This document shows positions 26,307 through 37,401 of a stretch of DNA of 64,000 nt, in pieces (positions within the stretch are counted from its first letter, which is position 1; each line of letters begins with the position of its first letter). The notes beneath the pieces are model-generated. The model searched no databases. It was not told the DNA's origin and saw only the letters and a program-made list of their open reading frames with translations. The position numbers were made by a program, and so were the translations under genes. Origin of the DNA: an uncultured Roseobacter sp. (lineage in GTDB: Bacteria; Pseudomonadota; Alphaproteobacteria; Rhodobacterales; Rhodobacteraceae); NCBI GenBank assembly GCA_947488305.1, contig CANKZM010000005.1, positions 372,001 to 436,000 on the forward strand, written 5' to 3'.

Positions 26307-26597
26307 TTGTTTGCGGTTGTCGTAGAAATCACTCTGCACCCCGGTACCCGCGCAGACTTCCTTTCCTTGGTTCAAAAGAACGCAGCGGCCTCCATGCAAA
26401 ATGAACCGGGATGCCATCAGTTTGATGTGGCGGCAGACGCGGCACGTCCGGATGAGATACTGCTCTATGAGATATATTCCGATGCCGATGCCTTTGACAC
26501 ACATCTGGCGTCCGAGCATTTTGCTAGGTTTGATAACGCAGTATCAGAAATGATCTCCCGAAAAGTGATAAAAACCTACCGCCAGGTGTTCCAATGA
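26307..26597 (+). CDS. ABM-domain protein (putative quinol monooxygenase, YgiN-like)
   Basis: The 96-residue protein reads as a ferredoxin-like antibiotic-biosynthesis-monooxygenase domain: FAVVVEITLHPG, NEPGCHQFDV and EIYSDADAFDTHLAS. Small members oxidise quinols or act as dimeric isomerases. It starts with TTG at 26307, supported by GGAGGA at 26295-26300. Its end overlaps the next gene by ATGA, so the two products are probably coupled. Exact function unknown. Confidence 0.72.
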   Translation: MFAVVVEITLHPGTRADFLSLVQKNAAASMQNEPGCHQFDVAADAARPDEILLYEIYSDADAFDTHLASEHFARFDNAVSEMISRKVIKTYRQVFQ

Positions 26598-27397
26598 GCA
26601 CCTGGACAGTACATGCCATCAAATATGCGGACCGCAATGCCCGTACGCGAGCCGACAGCTTCATCTTTGACGACAACCACGACGCGCCGCACGCGATGGA
26701 TTACTTCATGTGGTTGCTGCAGTGCGGTGACGCCGTCATCCTTGTTGACACAGGCTACGACGACAAAGAGGCGCAGTCCCGGTCAAGACCGATACGGCTG
26801 AACCCCCACGAAGCACTGCGCCCGTTCGGGATTTCACCTGAACAGATCACCGACGTCATTGTCACGCATCTGCACTACGATCACGCAGGTGGGTTACACC
26901 TATTCCCGAACGCCCGGCTACACCTGCAGTCCGCCGAAATGGCCTTTGCGACGGGCCCCTGCATGTGTCACGACACCCTGCGTATGCCTTTCACCGCCGA
27001 CCATATCTGTGAGGCGATACGAAGGCTCTATTCAGGTCAGGTACAGTTCTATAATGGGGATGGTGAAATAGCAGATGGCGTGACGGTTCACTGTATCGGT
27101 GGGCACAGTCGCGGGCTGCAAGCGGTACGAGTCCGGACCGAGGCGGGATGGTTGGTGTTAGCCTCTGACGCCGCGCATTTTTACGAAAACTACATCGCAC
27201 GCAAACCATTCCCGATCGTGGTCGACCTGCAAAACATGATGGACGGGTTCGATCTGTTGCAAAACCTTGCGTCCCGACAAGAGCTTGTGATCCCTGGACA
27301 CGACCCTTTGGTCACGCAATTGTTTCCACTGGTACTCGATGATTTTGTCTGGCGACTGGACAGAGGACCCTCAGCCGAGATCCCGGACTATTCCTGA
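26594..27397 (+). CDS. N-acyl homoserine lactonase-like metallo-beta-lactamase fold hydrolase
   Basis: The 267-residue protein has THLHYDHAGG (zinc ligands His92, His94, Asp96, His97), GGHSRGLQ, SDAAHFYENY and a final PGHDP, a dinuclear-zinc arrangement like the AttM/AiiA lactonases. It may open N-acyl homoserine lactones or another lactone. It is coupled to the ABM-domain gene. A lactone of the sugar-acid pathway upstream is an alternative substrate to a quorum signal. Confidence 0.72.
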   Translation: MSTWTVHAIKYADRNARTRADSFIFDDNHDAPHAMDYFMWLLQCGDAVILVDTGYDDKEAQSRSRPIRLNPHEALRPFGISPEQITDVIVTHLHYDHAGGLHLFPNARLHLQSAEMAFATGPCMCHDTLRMPFTADHICEAIRRLYSGQVQFYNGDGEIADGVTVHCIGGHSRGLQAVRVRTEAGWLVLASDAAHFYENYIARKPFPIVVDLQNMMDGFDLLQNLASRQELVIPGHDPLVTQLFPLVLDDFVWRLDRGPSAEIPDYS

Positions 27398-27533
27398 CGG
27401 CACGGTGATTGCCTAAAAAAAAGGCATCGCGCCTGAAATCGACGCTCTTTGGTCGCAGAAACTGGTAAAACGCGTTTGGGCTATGGTTGTCTGTCCTGAA
27501 CCGTAAGCCATTTGGATTCCTCCTACCTTGCTC

Positions 27534-28349
27534 ATGCAAACCGCAACACCGCTAGATCAGCCACGTGCCGTCGGCGACGTGCAGGTGAGCAGCAAACCTG
27601 GGCCGAACGGCCCCTGTATCGACGGGCTACGACAGTCCGGCGCGCTCAAGGTTTTGTTCCCCAAACGCAAAGACGTCTTGGAGGCCATGGTGATCAATAC
27701 CGCTGGTGGCATCACCGGGGGAGACCGTTTTGAAATCCGCGCAACTGCCGGTGCTTCGTCACAGCTTATGCTGACCACACAGGCCGCCGAACGCGCCTAT
27801 CGGGCGCAACCCGGTCAAAGGGGACGCATGTATACCCAACTTCGTGCGCAACCCGACGCGACGCTCTTTTGGCTACCGCAGGAAACCATCCTTTACGACG
27901 GCGCGGCCTTTGTCCGACGGTTGGTCGCCGACATAAGCACATCATCGCGGTTTCTGATGGTAGAGCCGATCCTCTTTGGACGTCGCGCGATGGGTGAAGA
28001 CGTAACAGATTTGTTTTTTCGGGATCACATTGAAATCAAGCACGAGGGCCGCGTCATCTATCGCGATGGCGTTGCCTTGGAAGGTCGCGTGTCGAGCCAA
28101 TTGGACCGACCAGCAATCGGGAATGGCGCGCGTGCTGCGGCAAGTCTGGTTTGGTACGCGCCACAGGCCAGCGGAAAATTGAACAAAATCCGCGCCTTTC
28201 TCGGCGCTGCAGGTGGCGCAACAATGCTGTCGGAAAACCTGCTGACCCTGCGCCTGCTTGCCGAAGATGGATTTGCGCTGAGACGGCATCTTTTGCCAAT
28301 CCTTGATCTTTTGACAGAAAACGCCCTGCCGCAAAGCTGGAGGTTATGA
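27534..28349 (+). CDS. ureD: Urease accessory protein UreD
   Basis: The 271-residue protein has [26 protein letters not shown] and [12 protein letters not shown], the conserved blocks of UreD/UreH. It forms the UreDFG chaperone complex that carbamylates and nickel-loads urease. ATG 27534 lacks a clear ribosome site; a TTG six bases earlier is also in frame. It opens the urease operon and is followed by ureA after four bases. Confidence 0.9.
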   Translation: MQTATPLDQPRAVGDVQVSSKPGPNGPCIDGLRQSGALKVLFPKRKDVLEAMVINTAGGITGGDRFEIRATAGASSQLMLTTQAAERAYRAQPGQRGRMYTQLRAQPDATLFWLPQETILYDGAAFVRRLVADISTSSRFLMVEPILFGRRAMGEDVTDLFFRDHIEIKHEGRVIYRDGVALEGRVSSQLDRPAIGNGARAAASLVWYAPQASGKLNKIRAFLGAAGGATMLSENLLTLRLLAEDGFALRRHLLPILDLLTENALPQSWRL

Positions 28350-28353
28350 TCTC

Positions 28354-28656
28354 ATGCAACTGACACCGAGAGAAAAAGACAAACTGCTCGTCGCCATGGC
28401 TGCCGAGGTGGCTCGAAAACGCCTCACACGAGGGGTCAAACTCAACCACCCCGAAGCGATCGCCTTGATTACGGACGCAGTTGTAGAAGGCGCACGGGAT
28501 GGGCGTTCAGTCGCAGATATGATGGAGGCCGGTGCGCAAGTCATCACACGCGAGCAATGCATGGAGGGGGTGCCCGAGATGATCCACGACGTGCAGGTCG
28601 AAGCCACTTTTCCGGATGGCACCAAGCTGGTGACCGTCCACAATCCGATCCGATAG
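28354..28656 (+). CDS. ureA: Urease subunit gamma
   Basis: The 100-residue protein shows the urease gamma sequence throughout: [30 protein letters not shown], and [20 protein letters not shown]. It packs against the alpha subunit in the UreABC trimer that hydrolyses urea to ammonia and carbamate in the cytoplasm. Full length for the family. Confidence 0.96.
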   Translation: MQLTPREKDKLLVAMAAEVARKRLTRGVKLNHPEAIALITDAVVEGARDGRSVADMMEAGAQVITREQCMEGVPEMIHDVQVEATFPDGTKLVTVHNPIR

Positions 28657-28665
28657 GAGGCAGCC

Positions 28666-28974
28666 ATGATCCCTGGCGAAATCATAACGGCCGAAGGCGA
28701 CATTGCTCTGAACGAAGGGCGAAAGGCCGTTACGCACATGGTGGCAAATACCGGTGACCGTCCGGTTCAGGTCGGCAGCCATTATCACTTTGGCGAAGCT
28801 AATCCTGCCCTAGAGTTTGACCGTGATGCCGCGCGCGGCATGCGTCTCGACATCGCCGCAGGCACCGCTGTACGCTTTGAGCCGGGGCAGCGGCGAGAAG
28901 TGCAACTGATCCCTGTGTCCGGCGCGCGCCGGATTTTCGGGTTTAACCAGCAGATCATGGGAGAGCTGGACTGA
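28666..28974 (+). CDS. ureB: Urease subunit beta
   Basis: The 102-residue protein has [30 protein letters not shown] and RFEPGQ, all diagnostic of urease beta. It follows ureA by nine bases with GGAGG ahead of its ATG. Normally ureC follows directly; here three other genes intervene. Confidence 0.96.
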   Translation: MIPGEIITAEGDIALNEGRKAVTHMVANTGDRPVQVGSHYHFGEANPALEFDRDAARGMRLDIAAGTAVRFEPGQRREVQLIPVSGARRIFGFNQQIMGELD

Positions 28975-29001
28975 CCCAAACCCAACAGAGGAGACAAAAC
29001 C

Positions 29002-29820
29002 ATGTGTGATATCTGCGTAATCAATGCGGTGAAGGACAAGATGCTGTCCCGGCGCAGCTTTTTTAAGGCCAGTGCAACGGCAGGAGCAGCAGCGGCCCTT
29101 AGCACTGTAACTTCAGCGCCCGCTGCCCTTGCAGGCGGCCACGGCGGCGTCGTGGATATGACGCACATGTACAACGAAGCGTTCCCCACTTGGGGCGGTG
29201 AGCCCGGCATTGGCATGGACCAGGTGTTCAATTTTGCCGAGCACGGCTTCAACCTTCTGAACCTGACGATCAGCGAACATACCGGCACCCATATCGATGC
29301 GCCGCTGCATTTCTCTGCCGACGGCCAGTCCGTAGATGAAATTCCGGTGGCCAATCTGGTCTGCCCGCTTTGCGTCGTGGATATTCGGGAACGTGCCGCA
29401 GAGGATGCCGACACGATGGTGACTCCGGACGATCTGAAGGCGTGGATCGATGCGAACGGGGATATTCCGGACAATGCCTGTGTCGCGATGCTCTCGGGTT
29501 GGGGCGGCAAAACCGGAAGTGACGAATTCCGTAACGCCGATGCCGAAGGCGTGCAGCACTATCCAGGGTTCCACATTGAAGCTGCTCAGATGCTGTTGGA
29601 AACAGGCGCGACCTCAATTGCGGTCGACACCCTGTCACTGGACCATGGCGCAAGTCAGGATTTCGCGACCCATTATGCGTGGTTGCCGGCCGGACGCTAC
29701 GGAATCGAATGTCTCGCCAATCTGGAAAACGTGCCCGCTGCCGGAGCGACACTGGTCGTAGGTGCCCCGAAACACGGCGGCGGTACAGGCGGTCCCGCCC
29801 GTATCTTTGCGATGATCTGA
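29002..29820 (+). CDS. Tat-exported cyclase-family metal hydrolase inserted in the urease operon
   Basis: The 272-residue protein carries SRRSFFKA at residues 16-23, a twin-arginine signal followed by an Ala-rich stretch and AxA cleavage site near residue 44. The mature part has EHTGTHIDAPLHF, the HxGTHxDxPxH metal site of the cyclase family (PF04199: kynurenine formamidase, isatin hydrolase relatives). It should hydrolyse an amide or lactam in the periplasm. GAGGAG precedes ATG 29002. Its stop overlaps the next gene as TGATG. Substrate unknown; release of a urea-yielding or ammonia-yielding compound would fit the location. Confidence 0.82.
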   Translation: MCDICVINAVKDKMLSRRSFFKASATAGAAAALSTVTSAPAALAGGHGGVVDMTHMYNEAFPTWGGEPGIGMDQVFNFAEHGFNLLNLTISEHTGTHIDAPLHFSADGQSVDEIPVANLVCPLCVVDIRERAAEDADTMVTPDDLKAWIDANGDIPDNACVAMLSGWGGKTGSDEFRNADAEGVQHYPGFHIEAAQMLLETGATSIAVDTLSLDHGASQDFATHYAWLPAGRYGIECLANLENVPAAGATLVVGAPKHGGGTGGPARIFAMI

Positions 29821-30215
29821 TGGCGACGGTCACCCTGATATCCGATGAGGAGGCCAGCACCGAGGTGCTGGCCGTCTTTGACGATATCCGTGCCACGCGC
29901 GGTACGGATTTTATCAACAACTTCTGGCGCGCGCTGGCGCATGACCCCGCCACGCTGAAAGCGACCTGGGAGCGGCTCAAGGCCGTGATGGGCCCGGGCG
30001 AGATAGACCCGCTGGTCAAGGAGATGATCTACATCGCCGTCTCAACCGCTAATGGGTGCGAAAACTGCGTCCACTCTCACACGGCGACGGCGAAGGCCAA
30101 GGGGATGACAGAGGTGCAACACAGCGAACTGGTAAGCGTCATCGGAATGGCAATGCAAACCAACGGGTTGGTCACGGCGATGCAGGTGGAGGTGGACGAT
30201 GCGTTTCGCGTTTAG
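29820..30215 (+). CDS. AhpD/carboxymuconolactone decarboxylase family protein
   Basis: The 131-residue helical protein has STANGCENCVHSHTATAKAKG, with the CxxC-x-x-x-H motif of AhpD-like proteins. Such proteins act as disulfide reductants or as decarboxylases. Its start overlaps the cyclase stop by one base, so it belongs to the same translational unit. Role in urease or cyclase function is unknown; a redox partner is a guess. Confidence 0.78.
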   Translation: MATVTLISDEEASTEVLAVFDDIRATRGTDFINNFWRALAHDPATLKATWERLKAVMGPGEIDPLVKEMIYIAVSTANGCENCVHSHTATAKAKGMTEVQHSELVSVIGMAMQTNGLVTAMQVEVDDAFRV

Positions 30216-30546
30216 TCTGGCGTTGATCCTGATGGCCGGTGCCGCGCAGGCTGCCTGTCCTGGCGATACACAATTTGAAATGAACGAGTGTGCGGCAACA
30301 GATTTCCAGAATGCCGACACACAATTGAACGCCACTTGGGAGCAAGCCAAGGTCTATATGGACGGCATCGGTCAGGGTGCGGCGCTGCTCGACGCACAAC
30401 GCAAATGGCTAGCGTTTCGAGATGCCGCCTGTGCCGCCGAAATCGCGCCCTACGAGGGCGGTTCCATCCAACCGCTCATTCTTTGGACCTGTCTGGCACG
30501 ATTGACGCAAGCACGTACCGAAGACCTGAGAAATTTCCAGTTCTGA
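30199..30546 (+). CDS. LprI-family (DUF1311) secreted protein
   Basis: The 115-residue protein has a signal peptide (residues 1-18, AQA cleavage) and the DUF1311/lysozyme-inhibitor LprI pattern: four Cys, [35 protein letters not shown]. It is periplasmic. It overlaps the AhpD-like gene by 17 bases and precedes ureC by 13. A small extra gene between ureB and ureC occurs in other Rhodobacterales urease operons, but its role is not established. Confidence 0.78.
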   Translation: MRFAFSLALILMAGAAQAACPGDTQFEMNECAATDFQNADTQLNATWEQAKVYMDGIGQGAALLDAQRKWLAFRDAACAAEIAPYEGGSIQPLILWTCLARLTQARTEDLRNFQF

Positions 30547-30559
30547 CAAGGACGATACC

Positions 30560-32269
30560 ATGCCAACAACCATTCCTCGCTCTTCCTACGCCGCCATGTT
30601 CGGCCCGACAACAGGCGACAAAGTCCGACTGGCCGATACCGAGCTTTTCATCGAGGTGGAACGCGACCATACGATCTACGGCGAGGAGGTGAAGTTTGGC
30701 GGTGGAAAGGTGATCCGTGACGGGATGGGGCAGTCCCAGGTCACGCGGGCGGGAGGTGCCGTGGATACGGTCATTACCAATGCGCTGATCGTGGACCACA
30801 CCGGTATCTACAAAGCGGATGTGGGCCTGCGGGACGGTCGCATTGCCAAGATCGGCAAGGCAGGTAACCCCGACACGCAACCGGGCGTGGACATTATCGT
30901 CGGTCCTTCGACTGAGGCAATCGCCGGCGAGGGTAAAATCTTAACCGCAGGCGGCTTTGACAGCCACATCCACTTTATCGCGCCGCAGCAGATTGATGAC
31001 GCGCTGCACTCGGGCGTGACCACTATGCTCGGCGGGGGCACCGGGCCTGCGCATGGCACGCTGGCCACCACCTGCACGCCCGGCAGTTGGCACATTGGAC
31101 GTATGCTGCAAAGCTTGGATGCCTTCCCGATGAACTTCGGCATTTCCGGTAAGGGCAACGCGTCGCAACCTGCCGCATTGGTCGAGATGATCGAAGGCGG
31201 TGCCTGCGCGATGAAGCTGCACGAGGATTGGGGCACGACACCCGGCGCGATTGACTGCTGCCTCAGCGTGGCGGACGACATGGACGTGCAGGTGATGATC
31301 CATACAGACACACTCAACGAATCCGGTTTCGTCGAAAATACCGTGGCAGCCATAAACGGACGTACGATCCACGCGTTCCACACCGAAGGCGCGGGCGGCG
31401 GGCATGCACCAGACATCATCAAAATCTGTGGCGATGCAAACGTCATCCCCTCTTCCACCAATCCGACGCGACCCTTCACGGTGAACACCCTCGAAGAACA
31501 TCTCGACATGCTCATGGTTTGCCACCACCTCGACAAGTCGATCCCGGAAGATGTGGCCTTTGCCGAAAGCCGTATCCGGCGCGAAACGATTGCTGCCGAA
31601 GATATTCTGCATGACATGGGCGCGTTCTCGATCATCGCGTCGGACAGCCAGGCGATGGGGCGCGTTGGCGAGGTTATCATCCGCACCTGGCAAACCGCCG
31701 ACAAAATGAAGAAACAACGCGGGCAACTGGCCGAGGAAACCGGCGATAATGACAATATGCGGGTTCGGCGCTACATCGCGAAATACACGATTAACCCGGC
31801 AATTGCCCATGGTATCAGCCATGAGATTGGCTCCATCGAGGAAGGCAAACGCGCGGATCTGTGCCTTTGGGACCCGGCATTCTTTGGCGTGAAGCCCGAG
31901 ATGGTTTTGATGGCGGGTACCATTGTCTGCGCTCAGATGGGGGACACAAATGCCTCCATCCCCACGCCGCAACCGGTCTATTCGCGCCCGATGTTCGGAG
32001 CATTCGGACGCTCGGTCGAGCATTCAGCTGTCACATTTGTCAGCGCCGCGGCAAAGGCGCAGGACATTGGCGGCGCACTCGGTCTGCGTAAAGAAGTTAT
32101 CGCTGTCAAAGGAACGCGCGGGATTGGCAAGAAGGATCTGATCCTGAATGACGCGCTGCCGGAGATCGAGGTTAACCCGGAAACATATGAGGTTCGCGCG
32201 GACGGGGAACTGCTCACCTGCCAACCCGCTGAAGTCGTACCCATGGCGCAGAGGTATTTCTTGTTCTGA
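30560..32269 (+). CDS. ureC: Urease subunit alpha
   Basis: The 569-residue catalytic subunit is complete. His136 and His138 in SHIHF, the carbamylated Lys219 in [22 protein letters not shown], and the flap MVCHHLD with the catalytic His are all present. It binds two nickel ions and hydrolyses urea. Its stop overlaps the ureE ATG by one base (TGATG). Confidence 0.97.
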   Translation: MPTTIPRSSYAAMFGPTTGDKVRLADTELFIEVERDHTIYGEEVKFGGGKVIRDGMGQSQVTRAGGAVDTVITNALIVDHTGIYKADVGLRDGRIAKIGKAGNPDTQPGVDIIVGPSTEAIAGEGKILTAGGFDSHIHFIAPQQIDDALHSGVTTMLGGGTGPAHGTLATTCTPGSWHIGRMLQSLDAFPMNFGISGKGNASQPAALVEMIEGGACAMKLHEDWGTTPGAIDCCLSVADDMDVQVMIHTDTLNESGFVENTVAAINGRTIHAFHTEGAGGGHAPDIIKICGDANVIPSSTNPTRPFTVNTLEEHLDMLMVCHHLDKSIPEDVAFAESRIRRETIAAEDILHDMGAFSIIASDSQAMGRVGEVIIRTWQTADKMKKQRGQLAEETGDNDNMRVRRYIAKYTINPAIAHGISHEIGSIEEGKRADLCLWDPAFFGVKPEMVLMAGTIVCAQMGDTNASIPTPQPVYSRPMFGAFGRSVEHSAVTFVSAAAKAQDIGGALGLRKEVIAVKGTRGIGKKDLILNDALPEIEVNPETYEVRADGELLTCQPAEVVPMAQRYFLF

Positions 32270-32772
32270 TGACCCAGATGATAACACAAAAAATCCGCCC
32301 AGCCGGGAGCTGGGACAAAGCAATCGACACTTGCGTCATGAGCTATGACGAACGGTTTCTACGCCGAAAGGTGATCCAGACCAAAGAGGGCGGCACCTTG
32401 CTGGTTGACCTGGCCAAGGTCACCTCTCTGGATCATGGCGACGGGTTTGAAACAACCGAAGGCAAAATCATCGAAATCCGCGCGGCTGAAGAGCCATTGC
32501 TGGCCGTAACTGCGCCCGACTTGTCCCGGATCGCCTGGCACATTGGCAATCGTCATACTCCTTGCCAGATTGAAAAGGACCGCCTGCTTATTCAGCGCGA
32601 TCACGTGATGGCGGACATGCTGGCGCGGATCGGCGCGCAGGTTACAGAAGTTGTTGAGCCCTTCACCCCCGAAGGCGGTGCATATGGCCATGGCAGGACA
32701 CATGGGCACGACCACAGCCATGCTCACGGCCCGGCGGAAACTCATGTTCATGGCCATACGCATGGACACTAA
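32269..32772 (+). CDS. ureE: Urease nickel metallochaperone UreE
   Basis: The 167-residue protein has the UreE peptide-binding and metal-binding domains (WHIGNRHTPCQ and RIGAQVTEV) and a His-rich C-terminal tail, about residues 140-167, with more than ten His that store nickel. It delivers Ni to UreG/urease. The tail's codons overlap the start of ureF by 11 bases. Confidence 0.92.
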   Translation: MTQMITQKIRPAGSWDKAIDTCVMSYDERFLRRKVIQTKEGGTLLVDLAKVTSLDHGDGFETTEGKIIEIRAAEEPLLAVTAPDLSRIAWHIGNRHTPCQIEKDRLLIQRDHVMADMLARIGAQVTEVVEPFTPEGGAYGHGRTHGHDHSHAHGPAETHVHGHTHGH

Positions 32773-33403
32773 CGCCTTGTTGAAGCTTACGCAGTGGCTG
32801 TCGCCAGGGTTTCCGGTAAGCGCATATGCTTACTCACATGGGTTGGAACACGCGATCGACAACGGAGCGCTGAAGGATGCCGCTGGCTTGCGACAATGGC
32901 TCGAAGACGTGTTGAGGAATGGCAGCGGACAAAGCGATGCGATCCTCCTATGTGCCGCCTACCGTGCAGAGCCAGATGAATTGGACGAAATAGACGATAT
33001 CGCACGGGGTTTTGCAGCTTCCGCAGAACGGCGCCTAGAAACGATCGACCAGGGCGAAGCCTTTGCTCGGACGGTCAACGACGTCTGGGGGGCAGAGGTC
33101 AGTGCATTGTGTTACCCGGTCGCCGTCGGGCGCGCGGCGCGGCTGCAATCCCTGCCGCTTGCGGAAACGCTGGCTGTATACACACACGCCTTTGCCGCGA
33201 CGCTGGTTTCTGCGGCTGTAAGGTTGGTCCCGTTGGGTCAGACCGAAGGGCAAGCGGTTCTAGCAGCACTTGCCCAGCCGATCGAAAATCTATGCACCAA
33301 AGCGCAGAGAGCCGATCTTGATGATCTGACCTCGTCTTGCTTTGCGCTCGACATCGCCTCAATGAAACATGAAACACAATATTCAAGGGTCTTTCGCACA
33401 TGA
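32762..33403 (+). CDS. ureF: Urease accessory protein UreF
   Basis: The 213-residue helical protein has [21 protein letters not shown], the conserved UreF opening, and [13 protein letters not shown]. It bridges UreD and UreG in the activation complex. ATG 32762 is chosen as closest to the conserved start; ATG 32750 is also in frame. It overlaps ureG by ATGA. Confidence 0.9.
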   Translation: MDTNALLKLTQWLSPGFPVSAYAYSHGLEHAIDNGALKDAAGLRQWLEDVLRNGSGQSDAILLCAAYRAEPDELDEIDDIARGFAASAERRLETIDQGEAFARTVNDVWGAEVSALCYPVAVGRAARLQSLPLAETLAVYTHAFAATLVSAAVRLVPLGQTEGQAVLAALAQPIENLCTKAQRADLDDLTSSCFALDIASMKHETQYSRVFRT

Positions 33404-34044
33404 CGACAACAGCTTTCAAAGCCTTGAATGGGCCGCTTCGTGTAGGAATTGGAGGTCCGGTCGGCGCCGGCAAGACGACACTTACCGCAGCTCTTGCCCG
33501 TACCCTTAGCAAGCAACATTCCATCGGCGTGATCACAAACGACATCTACACACAGGAAGATGCCGAAGCTTTGATGCGCATGCAGGTTCTCCCACAAGAC
33601 CGCGTGATAGGTGTAGAAACAGGCGGTTGTCCTCATACCGCAATCCGCGAGGACGCATCGATCAACCTCGCCGCCGTCGCGGAGATGCAAAAGCGTCACC
33701 CGGACATCGAAGCCATTCTCATCGAAAGCGGTGGCGATAACCTCTCTGCCACCTTTTCGCCCGAGCTGGCGGACGTCACCCTTTATGTGATTGATGTAGC
33801 CGCCGGAGAGGAAATCCCCCGTAAGGGCGGCCCAGCTATCACGCGATCAGATATCCTGGTCATCAACAAAACCGACCTCGCCCCCCATGTCGGCGCGTCA
33901 CTGGACGTGATGGAACGCGACGCCGCACGAATGCGTGCCGGACGGCCTTTTATCTTTGCCGCCCTCAGACATGAAGAGGGGGTCGATGCTATTCTGAGCC
34001 ACCTGCGGCAGATCTCCGGCCTAGGACTAGTCACGCCCAAATGA
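33400..34044 (+). CDS. ureG: Urease accessory GTPase UreG
   Basis: The 214-residue SIMIBI GTPase has [13 protein letters not shown] (P-loop), [17 protein letters not shown] with the Cys-Pro-His nickel site, LIESGGDNL and [12 protein letters not shown] for guanine recognition. GTP hydrolysis drives nickel insertion into urease. It is the last urease gene and no terminator is evident directly after it. Confidence 0.95.
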   Translation: MTTTAFKALNGPLRVGIGGPVGAGKTTLTAALARTLSKQHSIGVITNDIYTQEDAEALMRMQVLPQDRVIGVETGGCPHTAIREDASINLAAVAEMQKRHPDIEAILIESGGDNLSATFSPELADVTLYVIDVAAGEEIPRKGGPAITRSDILVINKTDLAPHVGASLDVMERDAARMRAGRPFIFAALRHEEGVDAILSHLRQISGLGLVTPK

Positions 34045-34454
34045 CCCGCTAACCCGACCGGCTGGTCTCGATGCTTCGAAAGCGGGACTTGAAATGCTTC
34101 CACTAAAAGTTTGTCGCGCCAGGCGGTCAGGTCGTTTTGTTTGACCGAACCCGCATCGGCAGACTGACACTGAAGGGATTTGCCGGTGGTCGACATCGCG
34201 TTCGGTTTTTTGCCGCTCTTCCACCTTGTTTAAGTACCTGACCAAGGTCGGCACGCCGGTTTCACCGATGAGCCAGTGGCGCAATCAATCGTCTAACCCT
34301 GGTCAAGCGGCGTCCGCAGAGCCTCAAGCGACTCTCGCCTTGGCGCTCAAAGAATCAAGGGACCGGCGATGCCGGGTATGAAGCGCGGGACAGGTGTAGA
34401 AGGCGGCCCCGCGCATGGCGCGCTCATCAAGCAGGTTCCACCTGCAACTTTATA
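34045..34454. other. 410-base non-coding gap between ureG and the formaldehyde dehydrogenase gene
   Basis: The flanking genes converge on this region. Frames inside it are short, and none has a ribosome site with a recognisable product. A minus-strand frame at 34027-34284 overlaps the ureG end and looks like chance. I find no clear terminator hairpin. It may be a decayed remnant, but I cannot name one. Confidence 0.4.
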
Positions 34455-35567
<1,113 letters not shown>

Positions 35568-35675
35568 CATTAGGTAAATCCTCTCCCGACGCGGCGATCT
35601 GTGTGCCACTGTATTCAACCGACAGTATGATCCCGGGTTTGCCCGTCGAACAATTAAGACAATGGTGGGTATTGG

Positions 35676-35705
35676 GATGCATCGACAGCTGCGCGATGCT
35701 TCGAC
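35676..35705. repeat. Direct repeats in the flhA/35739 divergent promoter
   Basis: GATGCATCGAC (35676-35686) and GATGCTTCGAC (35695-35705) differ by one base and are 19 bases apart, about two helical turns. They lie 34-63 bases upstream of ATG 35739. This is the geometry of a response-regulator site; no binding data. Confidence 0.45.
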
Positions 35706-35738
35706 ATAATTCTGAAGGATCAGGGGAGAGGCGCGATA

Positions 35739-36347
35739 ATGATGCGATTCAAAGGGCTGACACTAGCGGTTTTGGTGATGGCCGCTCCGGTGCAGGCGGC
35801 GGATTTTTCGGATCCGACATGGCCGTGCGTCCAGCGAAAAGTCGGCTCCCTGTCAGCGGGTTTGATGTGGCCAACGCCCCTCGGCGCATCGGCACTTCCT
35901 GACGATCCCGCTTTAAAAAAGGATATAGAGGCGCTTGCAGACGTCCTGGCCCTGCGCCGCCTGTCGCTTGAAGAGCTCAGACCCACGGTCGAAGCCTTCG
36001 CGTCAAAACACAATGGAGACCCCGTTGTCATGGGGCAGGTGTTTGAAGAAGTCTTCAACTCATTGAACGTCCGCCGGTCCCGTATCATTGGTGGGATCGA
36101 GGATTTCTCGCTCAGCCAGATTGCACTGTCCGAACGAATCGATGCAGCCCGTATCGAAATGGATGTCGCGATGGCGGCGGATGAACCGGATTTCGACAAG
36201 GTGGACAAGTTGGAAGAGCAGCTCGACTGGGATCAGGTCATTTTCAGTGACCGTCAGAAATCCATTCAATACCTCTGCGAGACGCCGGTTATCATCGAAC
36301 GGCGGCTATTTGCCATCGCCCAGATGCTGCAGCAAATGGTGCAATGA
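35739..36347 (+). CDS. Periplasmic hypothetical protein of the alcohol-oxidation island
   Basis: The 202-residue protein has a signal peptide (cleavage after VQA, about residue 21) and a helical mature part with charged segments (residues 130-170, EMDVAMAADEPDFDKVDKLE) that may form a coiled coil. Two Cys occur. GGGGAGAGG precedes ATG 35739. It is divergent from flhA and convergent with the metallohydrolase gene. I do not recognise the family; the location suggests a quinoprotein-system accessory. Confidence 0.6.
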   Translation: MMRFKGLTLAVLVMAAPVQAADFSDPTWPCVQRKVGSLSAGLMWPTPLGASALPDDPALKKDIEALADVLALRRLSLEELRPTVEAFASKHNGDPVVMGQVFEEVFNSLNVRRSRIIGGIEDFSLSQIALSERIDAARIEMDVAMAADEPDFDKVDKLEEQLDWDQVIFSDRQKSIQYLCETPVIIERRLFAIAQMLQQMVQ

Positions 36348-36357
36348 GGGCGCAGGT

Positions 36358-37401
36358 TCAGTCCCACTCCAACTCTGTGAAGGCGACGGTGGCGTTGCGC
36401 GGGTTGTAGGCCTCGAAAAGCTCCCATGCCCCTTCCTCGCTTTCGGCAATCGTCTCTACCGCGTCACCCAACCGCTTGCCCTGATCAATGGCAGCCCGCG
36501 TATCGGTTTCGAGCACTTTCAGGTAACGTTGCATTGCATCAGCCCCGACGGGCCAGTCCAAGACCGGCCCCCCATGGCCCGGGACAACCTGTTTGACATC
36601 CAATTCCGCCATCTCGGCCAGAACCGAGCGCCAACCGCGCAGGCTCCCGTCCAATGCAGGGGTGTGAAGGTGAAACACCAGATCACCGGTAAAAAGCGTC
36701 CCGCTCGTTTCATCCAGCACCGTAATATCCGATCCGGTATGCGCGAGCCGCCAGGCCTGCACCTTAAGCTTACGCCCTCCAAGATCGATCTGTATTGCGT
36801 CATCCACCGTGATGTCGACGAGGGGGGCTCGTGTCCCGATCATCACCTGCGGACCAATCAGGCGGTCCAGACTCTCGATATAATTGGCTTGGCGGTCCAA
36901 CAGGGCGCGCGGCAGGTTGCCATGGCCGAGAACTTGTGCACCCGTGCCCTCGAAAGCTGAGGCGCCCAAAACATGATCAGGATGCATATGTGTCAGGATA
37001 ACATGGCTTACGGGCAGGTCTGTACGGGCACGGATAGCACGCCAGAGCGCCTCCCCCATCCAGCGGGCGGTGCCCGTATCAATGACGGCGACATGGGTTT
37101 GACCAACGACGAAGCCCAGGTTGGATACATCACCGCGATTTGTGGCGTCCGGCTCCTCAATCGCGCCCATATGCACAAAAATTCCTGGCGCGACCTCTTC
37201 CACTGCCAGCGCAGGCCCAGCCTCGACACATTCTGCTGCGTCGGCAAACCGCAAGTCTGAATCTTCCGCAACGACTGGCGGACGATCCTGCAAAGCTGCC
37301 TCGCAATCGTGCAAATCCGCGAACTCATAGCCCGGTATCAACTGCGCCCGGCACATTTCCGGCGTAGAAATGAGGCAAGCTAAAATGACCGCTTCGAACA
37401 T
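36358..37401 (-). CDS. Quinoprotein relay system zinc metallohydrolase
   Basis: The 347-residue metallo-beta-lactamase-fold protein has a signal peptide, LTHMHPDHVLGA for zinc, AHTGSD and VPGHGGPV. The N-terminal extension with several Cys fits the metallohydrolases that accompany PQQ-dependent dehydrogenases (relay-system type 2). It is periplasmic and its reaction is unknown. It is divergent from the SoxYZ-like carrier gene, its usual companion. Confidence 0.75.
   Translation of the reverse strand: MFEAVILACLISTPEMCRAQLIPGYEFADLHDCEAALQDRPPVVAEDSDLRFADAAECVEAGPALAVEEVAPGIFVHMGAIEEPDATNRGDVSNLGFVVGQTHVAVIDTGTARWMGEALWRAIRARTDLPVSHVILTHMHPDHVLGASAFEGTGAQVLGHGNLPRALLDRQANYIESLDRLIGPQVMIGTRAPLVDITVDDAIQIDLGGRKLKVQAWRLAHTGSDITVLDETSGTLFTGDLVFHLHTPALDGSLRGWRSVLAEMAELDVKQVVPGHGGPVLDWPVGADAMQRYLKVLETDTRAAIDQGKRLGDAVETIAESEEGAWELFEAYNPRNATVAFTELEWD

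Noticed and set aside
27412-27440. A-tract hairpin after the lactonase gene as terminator
   Set aside because: The stem (TGCC/GGCA) is short and the A tract forms the loop, not a T tail on the coding strand.
30808-32023. Long minus-strand frames opposite ureC
   Set aside because: ureC is unmistakable on the plus strand with every catalytic residue; the antisense translation is low-complexity.
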